DNA of 22,750 bases from Planctomycetota bacterium (GTDB taxonomy: Bacteria > Planctomycetota > Phycisphaerae > Sedimentisphaerales > Anaerohalosphaeraceae): assembly GCA_021160785.1 (NCBI GenBank), contig JAGHBX010000470.1, positions 1-22,750 on the forward strand. The letters run 5' to 3'. The notes beneath the pieces are model-generated. The model did no database searches and was not told the DNA's origin. It was given only the letters and a program-made list of their open reading frames with translations. How positions within the stretch are numbered: the first letter of the stretch is position 1; each line of letters opens with the position of its first letter. Both the position numbers and the translations under genes were made by a program. Below are positions 16,012-22,750 of this stretch, in pieces.

Positions 16012-16040
16012 ATTATAATCTCCACAGCGTTGCAGTTCAA
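16012..16040 (-). promoter_or_regulatory. Strong promoter of the beta-helix/dockerin gene
   Basis: On the minus strand TTGAAC (16040-16035) is followed after exactly 17 bases by a perfect TATAAT (16017-16012). Transcription would start near 16005, only about 20 bases before the ATG at 15985. Confidence 0.75.
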
Positions 16041-16124
16041 GGGAAATATTTCAAACGTGTCGCTTAATACCTAAAATTTGACATTCTGCCGAAGCTCAGC
16101 GATTCGTCGGCGTTGATTTTCGTG

Positions 16125-16152
16125 TTGCTTGTCGCCTGGGCGGGGGTATAAT
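16125..16152 (+). promoter_or_regulatory. Promoter of the RNase HII-like gene
   Basis: TTGCTT (16125-16130), a 16-base G-rich spacer and a perfect TATAAT (16147-16152) lie about 40 bases before the start at 16192. It is divergent from the promoter at 16012-16040; the 206-base gap 15986-16191 holds nothing else that I can identify. Confidence 0.55.
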
Positions 16153-16191
16153 GCCACAAAAGTCTGATAAAAACGCTGTCAGGAGGACAAG

Positions 16192-17172
16192 ATGGCCATT
16201 TTGGTCGGGATCGATGAAGCCGGGTACGGACCCTTGTTGGGGCCGTTGGTGGTCTCAGCGACGGCATTTTCCATTGATGACGACCTGTTAAAGGCCGATC
16301 ACTGGGGGTTGCTGTCTCGTGCCGTCGCCCGCCGGAAGAAGAATCTTGCGGGCCGACTCCTGATTACCGACAGCAAAAAGGCTTACAGCAGATCAAGCGG
16401 CATAACTCACCTTCGCCGAACCGTCCTTGCCAGCCTGCTCGCATTAGATCGGTGCAGCCGGCCGCCGCGTCGCGCCGGCGAACTGCTCGACGTCCTCAAG
16501 TGCCCGTCCGCCGAGCGGCTGGCCGAGTACGAATGGTATAAGGCCTTGTCCGACAAGGGCTTAGGCGACGATGAAGACGCCGTCGGAATCGCTTCGGCAG
16601 TCCTGAACAACACCCTGTCGGCGAATAATATGAAACTGGTGAACATGACCTGCCGCTGTCTGGATGTGGGCTACTACAACCGGATGGTTTCAGCGGTTAG
16701 AAATAAGGCAACGGTGCTTTTCACCGCCGTTTCAGACCTCATAAATGATGCTTACCAAAGTACTTACGACTCTCAGTCCGACGGCATCTTGCAGATTATC
16801 GTGGACCGCCAGGGAGGCAGAATCAACTACACCCGCCCGTTGAGACGCATGTTCTCCGGGCTGGACCTGAAGGTCATAAGGCAGGATAACTCCTTGTGCA
16901 GCTACGAGTTAACGGGCAAAAGCAAAACGATGCGGCTGCATTTTGTCGTAAAAGCCGACGAAAGATACCTCCCCGTCGCCCTTGCGTCAATGACCGGCAA
17001 GTACGTCCGAGAAATCCTCGTCGACGCCATAAACCGTTATTTTATAAGCCATTGCGCCGACTTGAAGCCAACAGCAGGCTACTGGCAGGACGGCCAACGC
17101 TTCATAAAAGACCTCCACACCCACCTGCCCCACATAAAATACGACCCCGCAAAACTCATCCGACAGCGATAA
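16192..17172 (+). CDS. Enlarged RNase HII-like protein
   Basis: 326 residues from ATG 16192, with GGAGG five bases upstream. The N-terminus VGIDEAGYGPLLGPLVVSA is the RNase HII active-site motif (D8, E9), and DSKK (60-63) matches the family DSK box. The other two acidic residues appear in IIVDRQGG (D205) and VVKADERYLPVALASMTGKYVRE (D256, the counterpart of the AD...AAASIxAKVxRD motif). A late GYWQDGQRFIKDL resembles the C-terminal helix. RNase HII removes ribonucleotides from DNA and RNA primers. Normal enzymes have about 200 residues; here about 140 extra residues lie between DSKK and D205. The catalytic set is intact, so activity is likely. Its relation to a conventional rnhB elsewhere in the genome is unknown. 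Confidence 0.75.
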   Translation: MAILVGIDEAGYGPLLGPLVVSATAFSIDDDLLKADHWGLLSRAVARRKKNLAGRLLITDSKKAYSRSSGITHLRRTVLASLLALDRCSRPPRRAGELLDVLKCPSAERLAEYEWYKALSDKGLGDDEDAVGIASAVLNNTLSANNMKLVNMTCRCLDVGYYNRMVSAVRNKATVLFTAVSDLINDAYQSTYDSQSDGILQIIVDRQGGRINYTRPLRRMFSGLDLKVIRQDNSLCSYELTGKSKTMRLHFVVKADERYLPVALASMTGKYVREILVDAINRYFISHCADLKPTAGYWQDGQRFIKDLHTHLPHIKYDPAKLIRQR

Positions 17173-17197
17173 TTTTCCAACAGAGTATCCTTTTCTA

Positions 17198-17226
17198 TTG
17201 GATTACGCTTATGTCCCGTGTATAAT
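17198..17226 (+). promoter_or_regulatory. Promoter of the split beta-helix gene
   Basis: TTGGAT (17198-17203), exactly 17 bases of spacer and a perfect TATAAT (17221-17226). The leader of about 50 bases carries a perfect GGAGG (17275-17279) before the ATG at 17284. Confidence 0.7.
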
Positions 17227-17283
17227 TGTCGGTGGTTGTAATCATAATCCGGTCAATATTAAGTTGTCCAAAAGGAGGAAGAA

Positions 17284-17718
17284 ATGATTCAGCGAAAAGG
17301 TTTTTCGGCCACACTCATCGTGCTTTTGGTATTTAATTCTTCAGTCTATGCCGGCGAATTGCATGTTGGTCCGGGGGAGGCTTATACCACGATTCAATCG
17401 GCGATTGATGCAGCGATTAGCGGTGATGTGGTGATTGTTTCCGACGGCGTATATAGGGGGGATGGCAATCGCGATATTGGTTTCGCAGGCAAAGCAATAA
17501 CCGTCAGAAGTAAAAATGGTCCGAACAACTGCATTATTGATTGTGAAACGCAAGGAAGGGCTTTTCTTTTCCGGGATGGTGAAGACGGCATGTTGGACGG
17601 GCTAACCATGAGAAACAGTCTCTCATCGGGGGGTGCCGTATATTGTTCAGCCAGCAGTCCGACGATCCGGAATTGCATCTTACTGCACAATGCCTCTTAT
17701 ACGGGATATTTGCCGTGA
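17284..17718 (+). CDS. N-terminal piece of a secreted beta-helix protein, ended by an in-frame UGA
   Basis: 144 residues with a clear signal peptide (Arg4, Lys5, hydrophobic core, cut after VYA at 23). It then has the classical opening of planctomycete beta-helix proteins: LHVGPGEAYTTIQSAIDAA, then GDVVIVSDGVYRG, then ITVRSKNGPNNCIIDCE. The first helix rungs are GGAVYCSASSPTIRNCILLHN. Translation stops at TGA 17716-17718 in the middle of a rung. The same reading frame is open immediately after (GGAMQIAAGSRATIQYC), so this is the first part of a gene that continues to 20427. A single GGA-to-TGA change would explain it. Promoter and ribosome site are excellent, so the fragment is probably expressed and exported, but it is too short to fold as a full helix. 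Confidence 0.8.
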   Translation: MIQRKGFSATLIVLLVFNSSVYAGELHVGPGEAYTTIQSAIDAAISGDVVIVSDGVYRGDGNRDIGFAGKAITVRSKNGPNNCIIDCETQGRAFLFRDGEDGMLDGLTMRNSLSSGGAVYCSASSPTIRNCILLHNASYTGYLP

Positions 17719-17738
17719 GGGGGGGCGATGCAAATCGC
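17719..17738 (+). promoter_or_regulatory. G-tract and small hairpin directly after the internal UGA
   Basis: Seven G in a row (17719-17725) follow the TGA. GCGAT (17725-17729) and ATCGC (17734-17738) form a 5-bp hairpin with a GCAA (GNRA) tetraloop. GAGG (17717-17720) lies seven bases before ATG 17728, so it could serve as a ribosome site for restart right after termination. The hairpin, however, contains that ATG. Confidence 0.35.
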
Positions 17739-20427
17739 TGCAGGAAGCAGGGCGACAATTCAATATTGCACTTTTGAATACAACACTTCAGATTGGCATG
17801 GAGGTGCGATTACCAATAACCTCTCCAGCCCCTCAATTGAAAACTGCATCTTTTCCAACAACAATGGAGAATATGGCGGTGCCATCGGAAATCTCGGCAG
17901 TTCCCCCCGCATTATTAATTGTCTTTTTGCCGGGAATAAGGCAAGGGACGGAGGGGCTATTTTCAATGACAGGAACGGAGTTCGCAGCAGACCTGAAATC
18001 ATTCACTGCACAATTACGGGGAATAAAGCCAGGGATGGTGAGCACTCAATTCGCTGCTCCAACAGTGACCTGGTACTGATCAACACAATCGTGTGGGATA
18101 ACCAGGGGACGCACGGGATCAGCCCTTCATCTCATTTGTTCAGTATTTCTGCAGAATACAGTTGTATTCAGCACTTACCTCAATCCTATGGGAATTCGAA
18201 TATTGACGCCAACCCGCAATTTGATTCGCCGGGGCATTGGGCTTTGGACACCTGGATAGCCGGCGACTATCATCTGAAAGCGATTTCCCCATGCATTGAT
18301 GCCTCGCCCGACGCCGGAGTAGCTATCGACCTAGAGGGGGTCGAAAGGCCTTTCGATCATCCCCTGGTAAACTCCGGCATGACCTTGTATGACATCGGGG
18401 CATATGAAGCGGTCAGTATCCCCAGAATACCTGTCAGCCTGCAGATTACAGGGCCGGCGGAAGTTGGACGATATTCTCAAGTTCAGTATCAGGCATCCGT
18501 GTTCTATGAAGATGGTTCTTCTCAGGAGGTCGGCAGTTTGGTGAACTGGTCTTTAGATACAGCGGTTTTCAGCTCAATCGATTCGGAAGGTATCCTGACG
18601 ATTGGAAATTCCGCCAATGACAGGACCATCACTCTCTCGGCCTCGTATACTGAAAATGATACAACCGTCAATGGAAGCCTGGAAATCGCATATACTCGAA
18701 ATGTTCATTTCCAGAGAAAGGAAATCACAGTTACAAGTGTAACGCCGGAGGAACTGGATTGCGTCATGCAGACTCGTATAGTTACAAGTGGAAGGGCCGT
18801 TACCGTATCGACGTCTCGACTCATTGGGCTGTCTATTGAAAGTGATGACACAGGAGTATTTTGTGACTACACCGATACCGAAACCTATTCTCCCGTGATC
18901 AATCATTGTTATATCCGTTCACCGACCGGGATTGATATTCATGCTCCTCGAAATCATGCAGGAAACGGGCCTCTGATTGAGAATAATATCATTGTATCTG
19001 ATTGGAAGGGAATCTACTTGTTTTATTATTCCGATTTTGATGGAGTAGTCCAGTCGACAATCAGAAACAACGTGATTTTTGGGGATGGTTCATCAGCACG
19101 GATTGGGATCCAGTATCGAAGGCAGTACGAGCAGCCTGACGTCAGATCCAATATCATAAGCAATTTCGAATATGGCATTGAGTTCACTTATACGAACTTG
19201 ATACAGCAGCGGAAAGATAGAATCCGCTATAACAATGTTTGGGGTAATGTGCATAACTACTGGTGCGACCGTCTGGATTCTGAATTCGACCTGACGGGAT
19301 TGCAGGGAAATATTTCTAATGATCCACAATTTGCTGATGCTTCAAATCATGTTTTTCGGCCAGGTGGAAACTCGCCGTGTATTAATGCGGGGGATCCCGA
19401 TTTTGTTCCTGCACCGGGCGAAACCGACATGGATGGGAATCCCCGAGTCCTGTATGGTGTTGTGGATATGGGTGCTTATGAGTTTAGCAATACCGCGCCG
19501 GTTGCCCATGCGGGTAGCGATTTGCAAGTCTTTGCGGGAGTTGGCGGTACCGCAGAGGTTGAGTTGGATGGATCGGGCTCTGATGATGTCGATGGTCAGG
19601 AGTTGACATATTCATGGACATGGGAAGTCGACGGGCAGGTTACGTCGGCGAGTGGAATCCGCACTGTGGTTGAGTTTGGGCGTGGTGAGTATGTTGTTAG
19701 TTTGGTGGTCAATGATGGATTTGAGGATTCGTTGGCGGATGAGGTTGTTGTCAGGGTTTTGAATGTGGCTCCTGTTGCCGATGCCGGTGAAGACGCCACT
19801 GTGTATGCGTGGATAGATGGCGTGGCGGAGGTCGCCCTTGATGGGTCGGCGTCGAGTGATGACAATGGCGATGAGCTTTCGTATCGATGGCTGCTGGATG
19901 GTGCTGAGATTACCGTCGGGGTGAGTCCTTTGATTGAGTTGCCGGTTGGTGAGCATTTGGTCGAACTTGTTGTTTCTGACGGATGGGACGAAGCTTCGGA
20001 TACGGTTGTTGTTGAAGTGGTTGGCCCGATTGAGACGAGCGTTCGGGTTGTTCCTCGGGCGATTAATCGCAAAACTCGAGGGCGGACTGTTTTGGCGGTG
20101 ATGCAGTTGCCGGAGGGTGTTGACGGTAATGAGATTGATAAAGGCTATGGTGTTGTTTTTGAGCCGGGTGGTGTCCAGGCCCGGCTTTGGCGTGTGCTGG
20201 TGGGTAAAGGTGAGGGTAGCCTGTTTGCCATGTTTGACAGGGATAAGATTATCGATGCCCTTGACGACGAAGGGAATGCTCAGGTGAATGTGGTTTGCAG
20301 GCTTGTATCGGGGCGGTATTTGTACGGCGTTGACAAGCTGAAGGTCATTGACAATGGCAATGGCCCGAAGCGACGGGTTCCAAGACGCACTGATCGTAAG
20401 AAAGAAGGCCCTGTGCGAAAACGGTGA
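17728..20427 (+). CDS. C-terminal part of the secreted beta-helix / Ig-like / PKD protein
   Basis: 899 residues from ATG 17728, in the same frame as the signal-peptide fragment upstream. Residues 1-230 continue the beta-helix (GGAITNN, GGAIGN and GGAIFND rungs) and close with SPCIDASPD...DIGAYEAV. About 235-330 is a BIG2-like Ig fold (VSLQITGPAEVG...). About 330-585 is a second beta-helix with its own end SPCINAGDP...DMDGNPRVLYG...DMGAYEFS. Two PKD-like domains begin NTAPVAHAGSD and NVAPVADAGED. The last 130 residues (RVVPRAINRK...VNVVCRLVSGRYLYG) match, as I recall it, a C-terminal module of planctomycete secreted proteins, and end in a basic Arg/Lys tail. Without its own signal peptide this part would stay in the cytoplasm if translated alone. 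No enzyme motif is visible. Confidence 0.75.
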   Translation: MQIAAGSRATIQYCTFEYNTSDWHGGAITNNLSSPSIENCIFSNNNGEYGGAIGNLGSSPRIINCLFAGNKARDGGAIFNDRNGVRSRPEIIHCTITGNKARDGEHSIRCSNSDLVLINTIVWDNQGTHGISPSSHLFSISAEYSCIQHLPQSYGNSNIDANPQFDSPGHWALDTWIAGDYHLKAISPCIDASPDAGVAIDLEGVERPFDHPLVNSGMTLYDIGAYEAVSIPRIPVSLQITGPAEVGRYSQVQYQASVFYEDGSSQEVGSLVNWSLDTAVFSSIDSEGILTIGNSANDRTITLSASYTENDTTVNGSLEIAYTRNVHFQRKEITVTSVTPEELDCVMQTRIVTSGRAVTVSTSRLIGLSIESDDTGVFCDYTDTETYSPVINHCYIRSPTGIDIHAPRNHAGNGPLIENNIIVSDWKGIYLFYYSDFDGVVQSTIRNNVIFGDGSSARIGIQYRRQYEQPDVRSNIISNFEYGIEFTYTNLIQQRKDRIRYNNVWGNVHNYWCDRLDSEFDLTGLQGNISNDPQFADASNHVFRPGGNSPCINAGDPDFVPAPGETDMDGNPRVLYGVVDMGAYEFSNTAPVAHAGSDLQVFAGVGGTAEVELDGSGSDDVDGQELTYSWTWEVDGQVTSASGIRTVVEFGRGEYVVSLVVNDGFEDSLADEVVVRVLNVAPVADAGEDATVYAWIDGVAEVALDGSASSDDNGDELSYRWLLDGAEITVGVSPLIELPVGEHLVELVVSDGWDEASDTVVVEVVGPIETSVRVVPRAINRKTRGRTVLAVMQLPEGVDGNEIDKGYGVVFEPGGVQARLWRVLVGKGEGSLFAMFDRDKIIDALDDEGNAQVNVVCRLVSGRYLYGVDKLKVIDNGNGPKRRVPRRTDRKKEGPVRKR

Positions 20428-20485
20428 TGGCTGCAAATCTTGTCCTGAAGAGAATCTGCCCGGTCCTGTCGGAGCAAGGTTGTTG

Positions 20486-22390
20486 CTATTGACCGAACAG
20501 CAGTTTTGAAAGCTGGCCTGTCTGTGCGAAGTCCGGAATTATGATGTGGGCGCCGGCTTTGATTAGCCGGGTTCGTTTTTCGACGCAGAGCCCCCATCTT
20601 CTTATTTCATCGCTTGCCAGCCCTATTGCAATACCGTCACATTTTCTGCATTGCCTGATTTCCACTGGCCCATCGCCGAATACGGCTAATTGCGGTCCCT
20701 TGAGATCATTTTCGGAGACGATCTTTTCGAGGACCATCTTCTTGGAGTATTTGGCGACATCGCCCACGGCGCCGTATATCCGGCCGTCGAACAGGTCGGC
20801 ATAGCCCAATACAGTTGCTTCGTTGACCACATCGCCGCGGTCGGTGCCGCTTGCCAGATAGAGTTTAACGCCTCTTTCCTTCAGCGTCTTGAGAAAGTCG
20901 ACTGCGCCCTTGATTGTGAAATCGTTTATGTCAAGTGTGCCCGCCTTGAACTTGCCGACGCGTTCGGCAACCATGGCGATCAGGGCGTGGTTGTAAATCG
21001 TCTTGTAGCCGTGTTTGTCCAGTATTTGTTCTGCACCGACAATGCCGAATTCGCCGACCATCTCCACCAGCGCCTCCATCTGCACGATTGTCTGGATGCC
21101 GGTGGACTTGTCGATGTAATCGCAGACACGGTTTCGCACCTTGTGATAAAGTGTTTCGTCGGCCTGGCTGTAATGATCGCCAAGGACAGCCTTGATCATC
21201 ACCGGCTCCATGATCGCTTCCCAGCCCTGGCGAAGTGTGCTGATCGTGCCGTCGTGGTCAAAGACCGCGTGTTCGATGCAACCGAGTTCTAAAGCGTCGC
21301 GCTGAGTGCACAATTCGATATCGGCACCTTCGATATACCGGGCCTGCCTGCGGTCTTCGGCGAGTTCGGGCTGATAGATATAGTCAGCGTCTTTGGAGAT
21401 TTCGAGGACTTCTTCGGATGATGCGGTTCCGGTCTGGAAAAGTTTCTGGACAGTCACCGCAGCAGCAAGGTTTGCAAATTGTGCTGCCTCTGCAGGTGCG
21501 ACACCTGCTGCAAGGCACAGACCCAGAGCGCTTATTGTGGTGTCGCCGGCGCCTACAGTGTCAATCTTCTTGAGTAACTGCACTCCGGGAGCGTGGTGGA
21601 TCCCCTCGGCGTCGACGGTGAGAATTCCTCTCGCACCACGGGTTACAAAGACCGATTTGCTGGACTTATCGTAGAGGTTTTGTGCGTAAGTTTTTATATC
21701 TGCAATGGTTATGACATCATCAATACGTGCGTTTACACCGTTTAAAAGGGCTGCTTCTATATCGTTTGTTTTGCGGTGGACGTTTGTGAATCTGTCGCTG
21801 TAATGGCGAGAGTCAAAGAGGACGATGCGGTCGGCGAACTCGTCGAAGAGGGTGTTTGCGGCGTCGATGAAGTCGTCGTTATTGAGCGAGCCGGGCACCT
21901 GCTGATTGAAGATGACCGCGTCGCAGGTTTCAAGGGCATTACCGATGCCGGCGAGGATTGCATCGTCGGTCTGTTTTGAGCGGATGTTGCAGAAGCCGAA
22001 GTCGATGCGCGGCTGCTCTTCGTCGCCGAGATAGCGCTTGGCGAATGCAGCGGTGTCGAAGTCTTCTTTCTGGACGACGAGGCTCGTCGTGTCGGCATTG
22101 AGGCGGACGAGTTGGGCGGTAAGTTCTCGGCCGTAGATATCGTCGCCTATAGCGCCGATGACGCGGATTTCGGCAGGCGCCAGCGCAGCAAGGTTGGCGA
22201 CGATGTTGGAAGCCCCGCCGAGAGTGTAGTAATGGCGCTTTACCGCCTGAGCACGGAGCCCTGTCTCGACGGAGACCTCGGAACCTTCCGGCGAGAGGAT
22301 CCAGTAAGCATCAAGGCAGAAATCGCCATAGACAGCAATTTTGACCGTCTTGATTTTCTCCAGGATATGTTTCACGCGTTTGGTTTTCAT
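20486..22390 (-). CDS. Fusion of a PfkB (HldE/RfaE-like) sugar kinase and a HAD phosphatase
   Basis: 634 residues. Residues 1-335 are a ribokinase/PfkB-fold kinase. GDFCLDAYW near the start and GGASNIVANLAALA (about 58-71) resemble the heptose-7-phosphate kinase domain of HldE. The ATP-site motif DTVGAGDTT holds the catalytic base D283. Residues 375-634 are a HAD hydrolase: motif I FDHDGT (nucleophile D378, D380), motif II ASGTD (S514), a Lys-rich motif III (KYSKK) and motif IV FGDGPVE (D573), with a helical cap between. All catalytic residues of both halves are present. The sugar is unknown; a heptose or other sugar phosphate is inferred. It is downstream of an AGE-family epimerase with a 71-base gap. 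The ribosome site is weak (GGGA). The stop is TAG. Confidence 0.87.
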   Translation of the reverse strand: MKTKRVKHILEKIKTVKIAVYGDFCLDAYWILSPEGSEVSVETGLRAQAVKRHYYTLGGASNIVANLAALAPAEIRVIGAIGDDIYGRELTAQLVRLNADTTSLVVQKEDFDTAAFAKRYLGDEEQPRIDFGFCNIRSKQTDDAILAGIGNALETCDAVIFNQQVPGSLNNDDFIDAANTLFDEFADRIVLFDSRHYSDRFTNVHRKTNDIEAALLNGVNARIDDVITIADIKTYAQNLYDKSSKSVFVTRGARGILTVDAEGIHHAPGVQLLKKIDTVGAGDTTISALGLCLAAGVAPAEAAQFANLAAAVTVQKLFQTGTASSEEVLEISKDADYIYQPELAEDRRQARYIEGADIELCTQRDALELGCIEHAVFDHDGTISTLRQGWEAIMEPVMIKAVLGDHYSQADETLYHKVRNRVCDYIDKSTGIQTIVQMEALVEMVGEFGIVGAEQILDKHGYKTIYNHALIAMVAERVGKFKAGTLDINDFTIKGAVDFLKTLKERGVKLYLASGTDRGDVVNEATVLGYADLFDGRIYGAVGDVAKYSKKMVLEKIVSENDLKGPQLAVFGDGPVEIRQCRKCDGIAIGLASDEIRRWGLCVEKRTRLIKAGAHIIIPDFAQTGQLSKLLFGQ

Positions 22391-22406
22391 TGTTCATGTC
22401 CCAAGG

Positions 22407-22426
22407 GGGCACGGCATGCCGTGCCC
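22407..22426. repeat. Perfect 20-bp palindrome between the epimerase and kinase-phosphatase genes
   Basis: GGGCACGGCATGCCGTGCCC equals its own reverse complement. It lies in the 71-base gap between two minus-strand genes and would form a very stable hairpin in RNA. No T tract follows on either strand. It looks like a small dispersed palindromic (REP-like) element; no second copy is in the window. Confidence 0.7.
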
Positions 22427-22461
22427 GTACACATTTGATTCCCTATCCGCACGATTTATAT

Positions 22462-22750
22462 TTACATGGTTTTGGCGAGTTTTTCTAATCTTTTTATGCA
22501 TTGTATGTGGGCTCTTACTGAGTGGTAGTTTACTTTCCATGAGGTGCTCATGTGTGTCCAGATGGGTTTTCCTTCTCTGGCCAAGAGCGGCCACCATTCG
22601 CCGAGTGGGTGGTTTATCATTTTTTCGACGACGAAGCGGTGGACGTTTTCGTAGACGGGGAGGTATTTTTCCGGTCCGAAGCGGAGGGAGGCTTCGAGCA
22701 TGCCGATCATGACTTCCGCCTGCTGCCAGAATTCTTTTTCGCGGTCGTAG
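22462..22750 (-). CDS. C-terminal end of an AGE-family sugar epimerase (partial)
   Basis: The frame is open from the window edge (22749) to a TAA at 22462-22464, about 95 residues, so the true start lies outside. The peptide shows FWQQAEVMIGMLEA, YLPVYENVHRFV, HPLGEWWPLL and SWKVNYHSVRAHIQC. The Trp-x-Gln-Ala-Glu helix and the late Trp-Lys-x-x-Tyr-His-x-x-Arg motif are those of N-acylglucosamine 2-epimerase and the related cellobiose/mannose 2-epimerases, (alpha/alpha)6-barrel enzymes that use His residues for C2 epimerisation. Typical members have about 400 residues. It precedes the kinase-phosphatase fusion on the same strand, which suggests a shared sugar pathway. The substrate is not readable. 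Confidence 0.8.
   Translation of the reverse strand, partial: YDREKEFWQQAEVMIGMLEASLRFGPEKYLPVYENVHRFVVEKMINHPLGEWWPLLAREGKPIWTHMSTSWKVNYHSVRAHIQCIKRLEKLAKTM

Noticed and set aside
16078..16083. TTGACA hexamer in the divergent promoter region
   Set aside because: No -10-like sequence lies 16-18 bases downstream. The TATAAT at 16147 has its own nearer hexamer.
17716..17738. Selenocysteine or a reassigned UGA code at the internal stop
   Set aside because: The adjacent hairpin is too short and too close, and its loop lacks the GU expected of a bacterial SECIS. A structural helix rung has no use for Sec. Acylphosphatase, apt and others here end normally with TGA, so UGA is not reassigned.
22112..22438. 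Plus-strand open frame that runs across the palindrome
   Set aside because: It overlaps the start of the well supported kinase-phosphatase gene, and the peptide from the palindrome is just translated repeat.
1..22750. CRISPR array, insertion sequence, prophage or toxin-antitoxin pair
   Set aside because: No regularly spaced repeats, transposase, integrase or paired small genes were seen. Repetition in 13580-20427 is protein-level beta-helix repeat.

Overview
The window looks like chromosomal DNA of a Planctomycetota bacterium, most likely of the Phycisphaerae. This is inferred from gene style, not from a marker gene. Indicators are secreted parallel beta-helix proteins with the 'SPCINxG ... 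DxDGNxR ... DMGAxEF' C-terminal signature, a dockerin-like EF-hand pair, an enlarged RNase HII-like protein, a short group-2-type sigma factor, and good Shine-Dalgarno sites with TATAAT-type promoters. UGA is used as an ordinary stop by several intact genes here.

Layout. 1-3336: the end of a multi-span membrane protein (MurJ/MviN-like), a YbaK-type aminoacyl-tRNA deacylase with its own promoter, and an exported TPR/HEAT protein. 3430-3742: a tiny 2[4Fe-4S] ferredoxin gene, tRNA-Glu(UUC) and a terminator. 3771-4046 (minus): acylphosphatase. 4114-7740: a GAF-SpoIIE phosphatase, cmk, plsC and ispH, closed by a strong intrinsic terminator. 7772-9854: rpsA with a structured leader. 10040-13528: a tight four-gene run of sigma factor, apt, aroB and a DRE-TIM aldolase-like enzyme. 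13580-15985 (minus): a large secreted beta-helix/dockerin protein with an excellent promoter. 16192-17172: the divergently transcribed RNase HII-like gene. 17284-20427: a second, very long secreted beta-helix/PKD protein, split by an in-frame UGA. 20486-22750 (minus): a PfkB (HldE-like) sugar kinase fused to a HAD phosphatase, behind the end of an AGE-family sugar epimerase, with a perfect 20-bp palindrome between them.

How it fits together. The left two thirds is mostly housekeeping: nucleotide supply (cmk, apt), phospholipid and isoprenoid synthesis (plsC, ispH), translation (rpsA, tRNA-Glu, tRNA editing), transcription (sigma) and the shikimate pathway (aroB). The cmk-plsC-ispH-rpsA order resembles the arrangement common in Firmicutes. 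The right third is accessory: cell-surface or secreted repeat proteins and sugar-phosphate metabolism.

I see no CRISPR array, insertion sequence, phage module or obvious defence island. The best candidates for something new are the kinase-phosphatase fusion with its epimerase neighbour, the UGA-interrupted giant beta-helix gene with restart signals at the stop, the enlarged RNase HII, the rpsA leader with alternative pairings, and the palindromic element.
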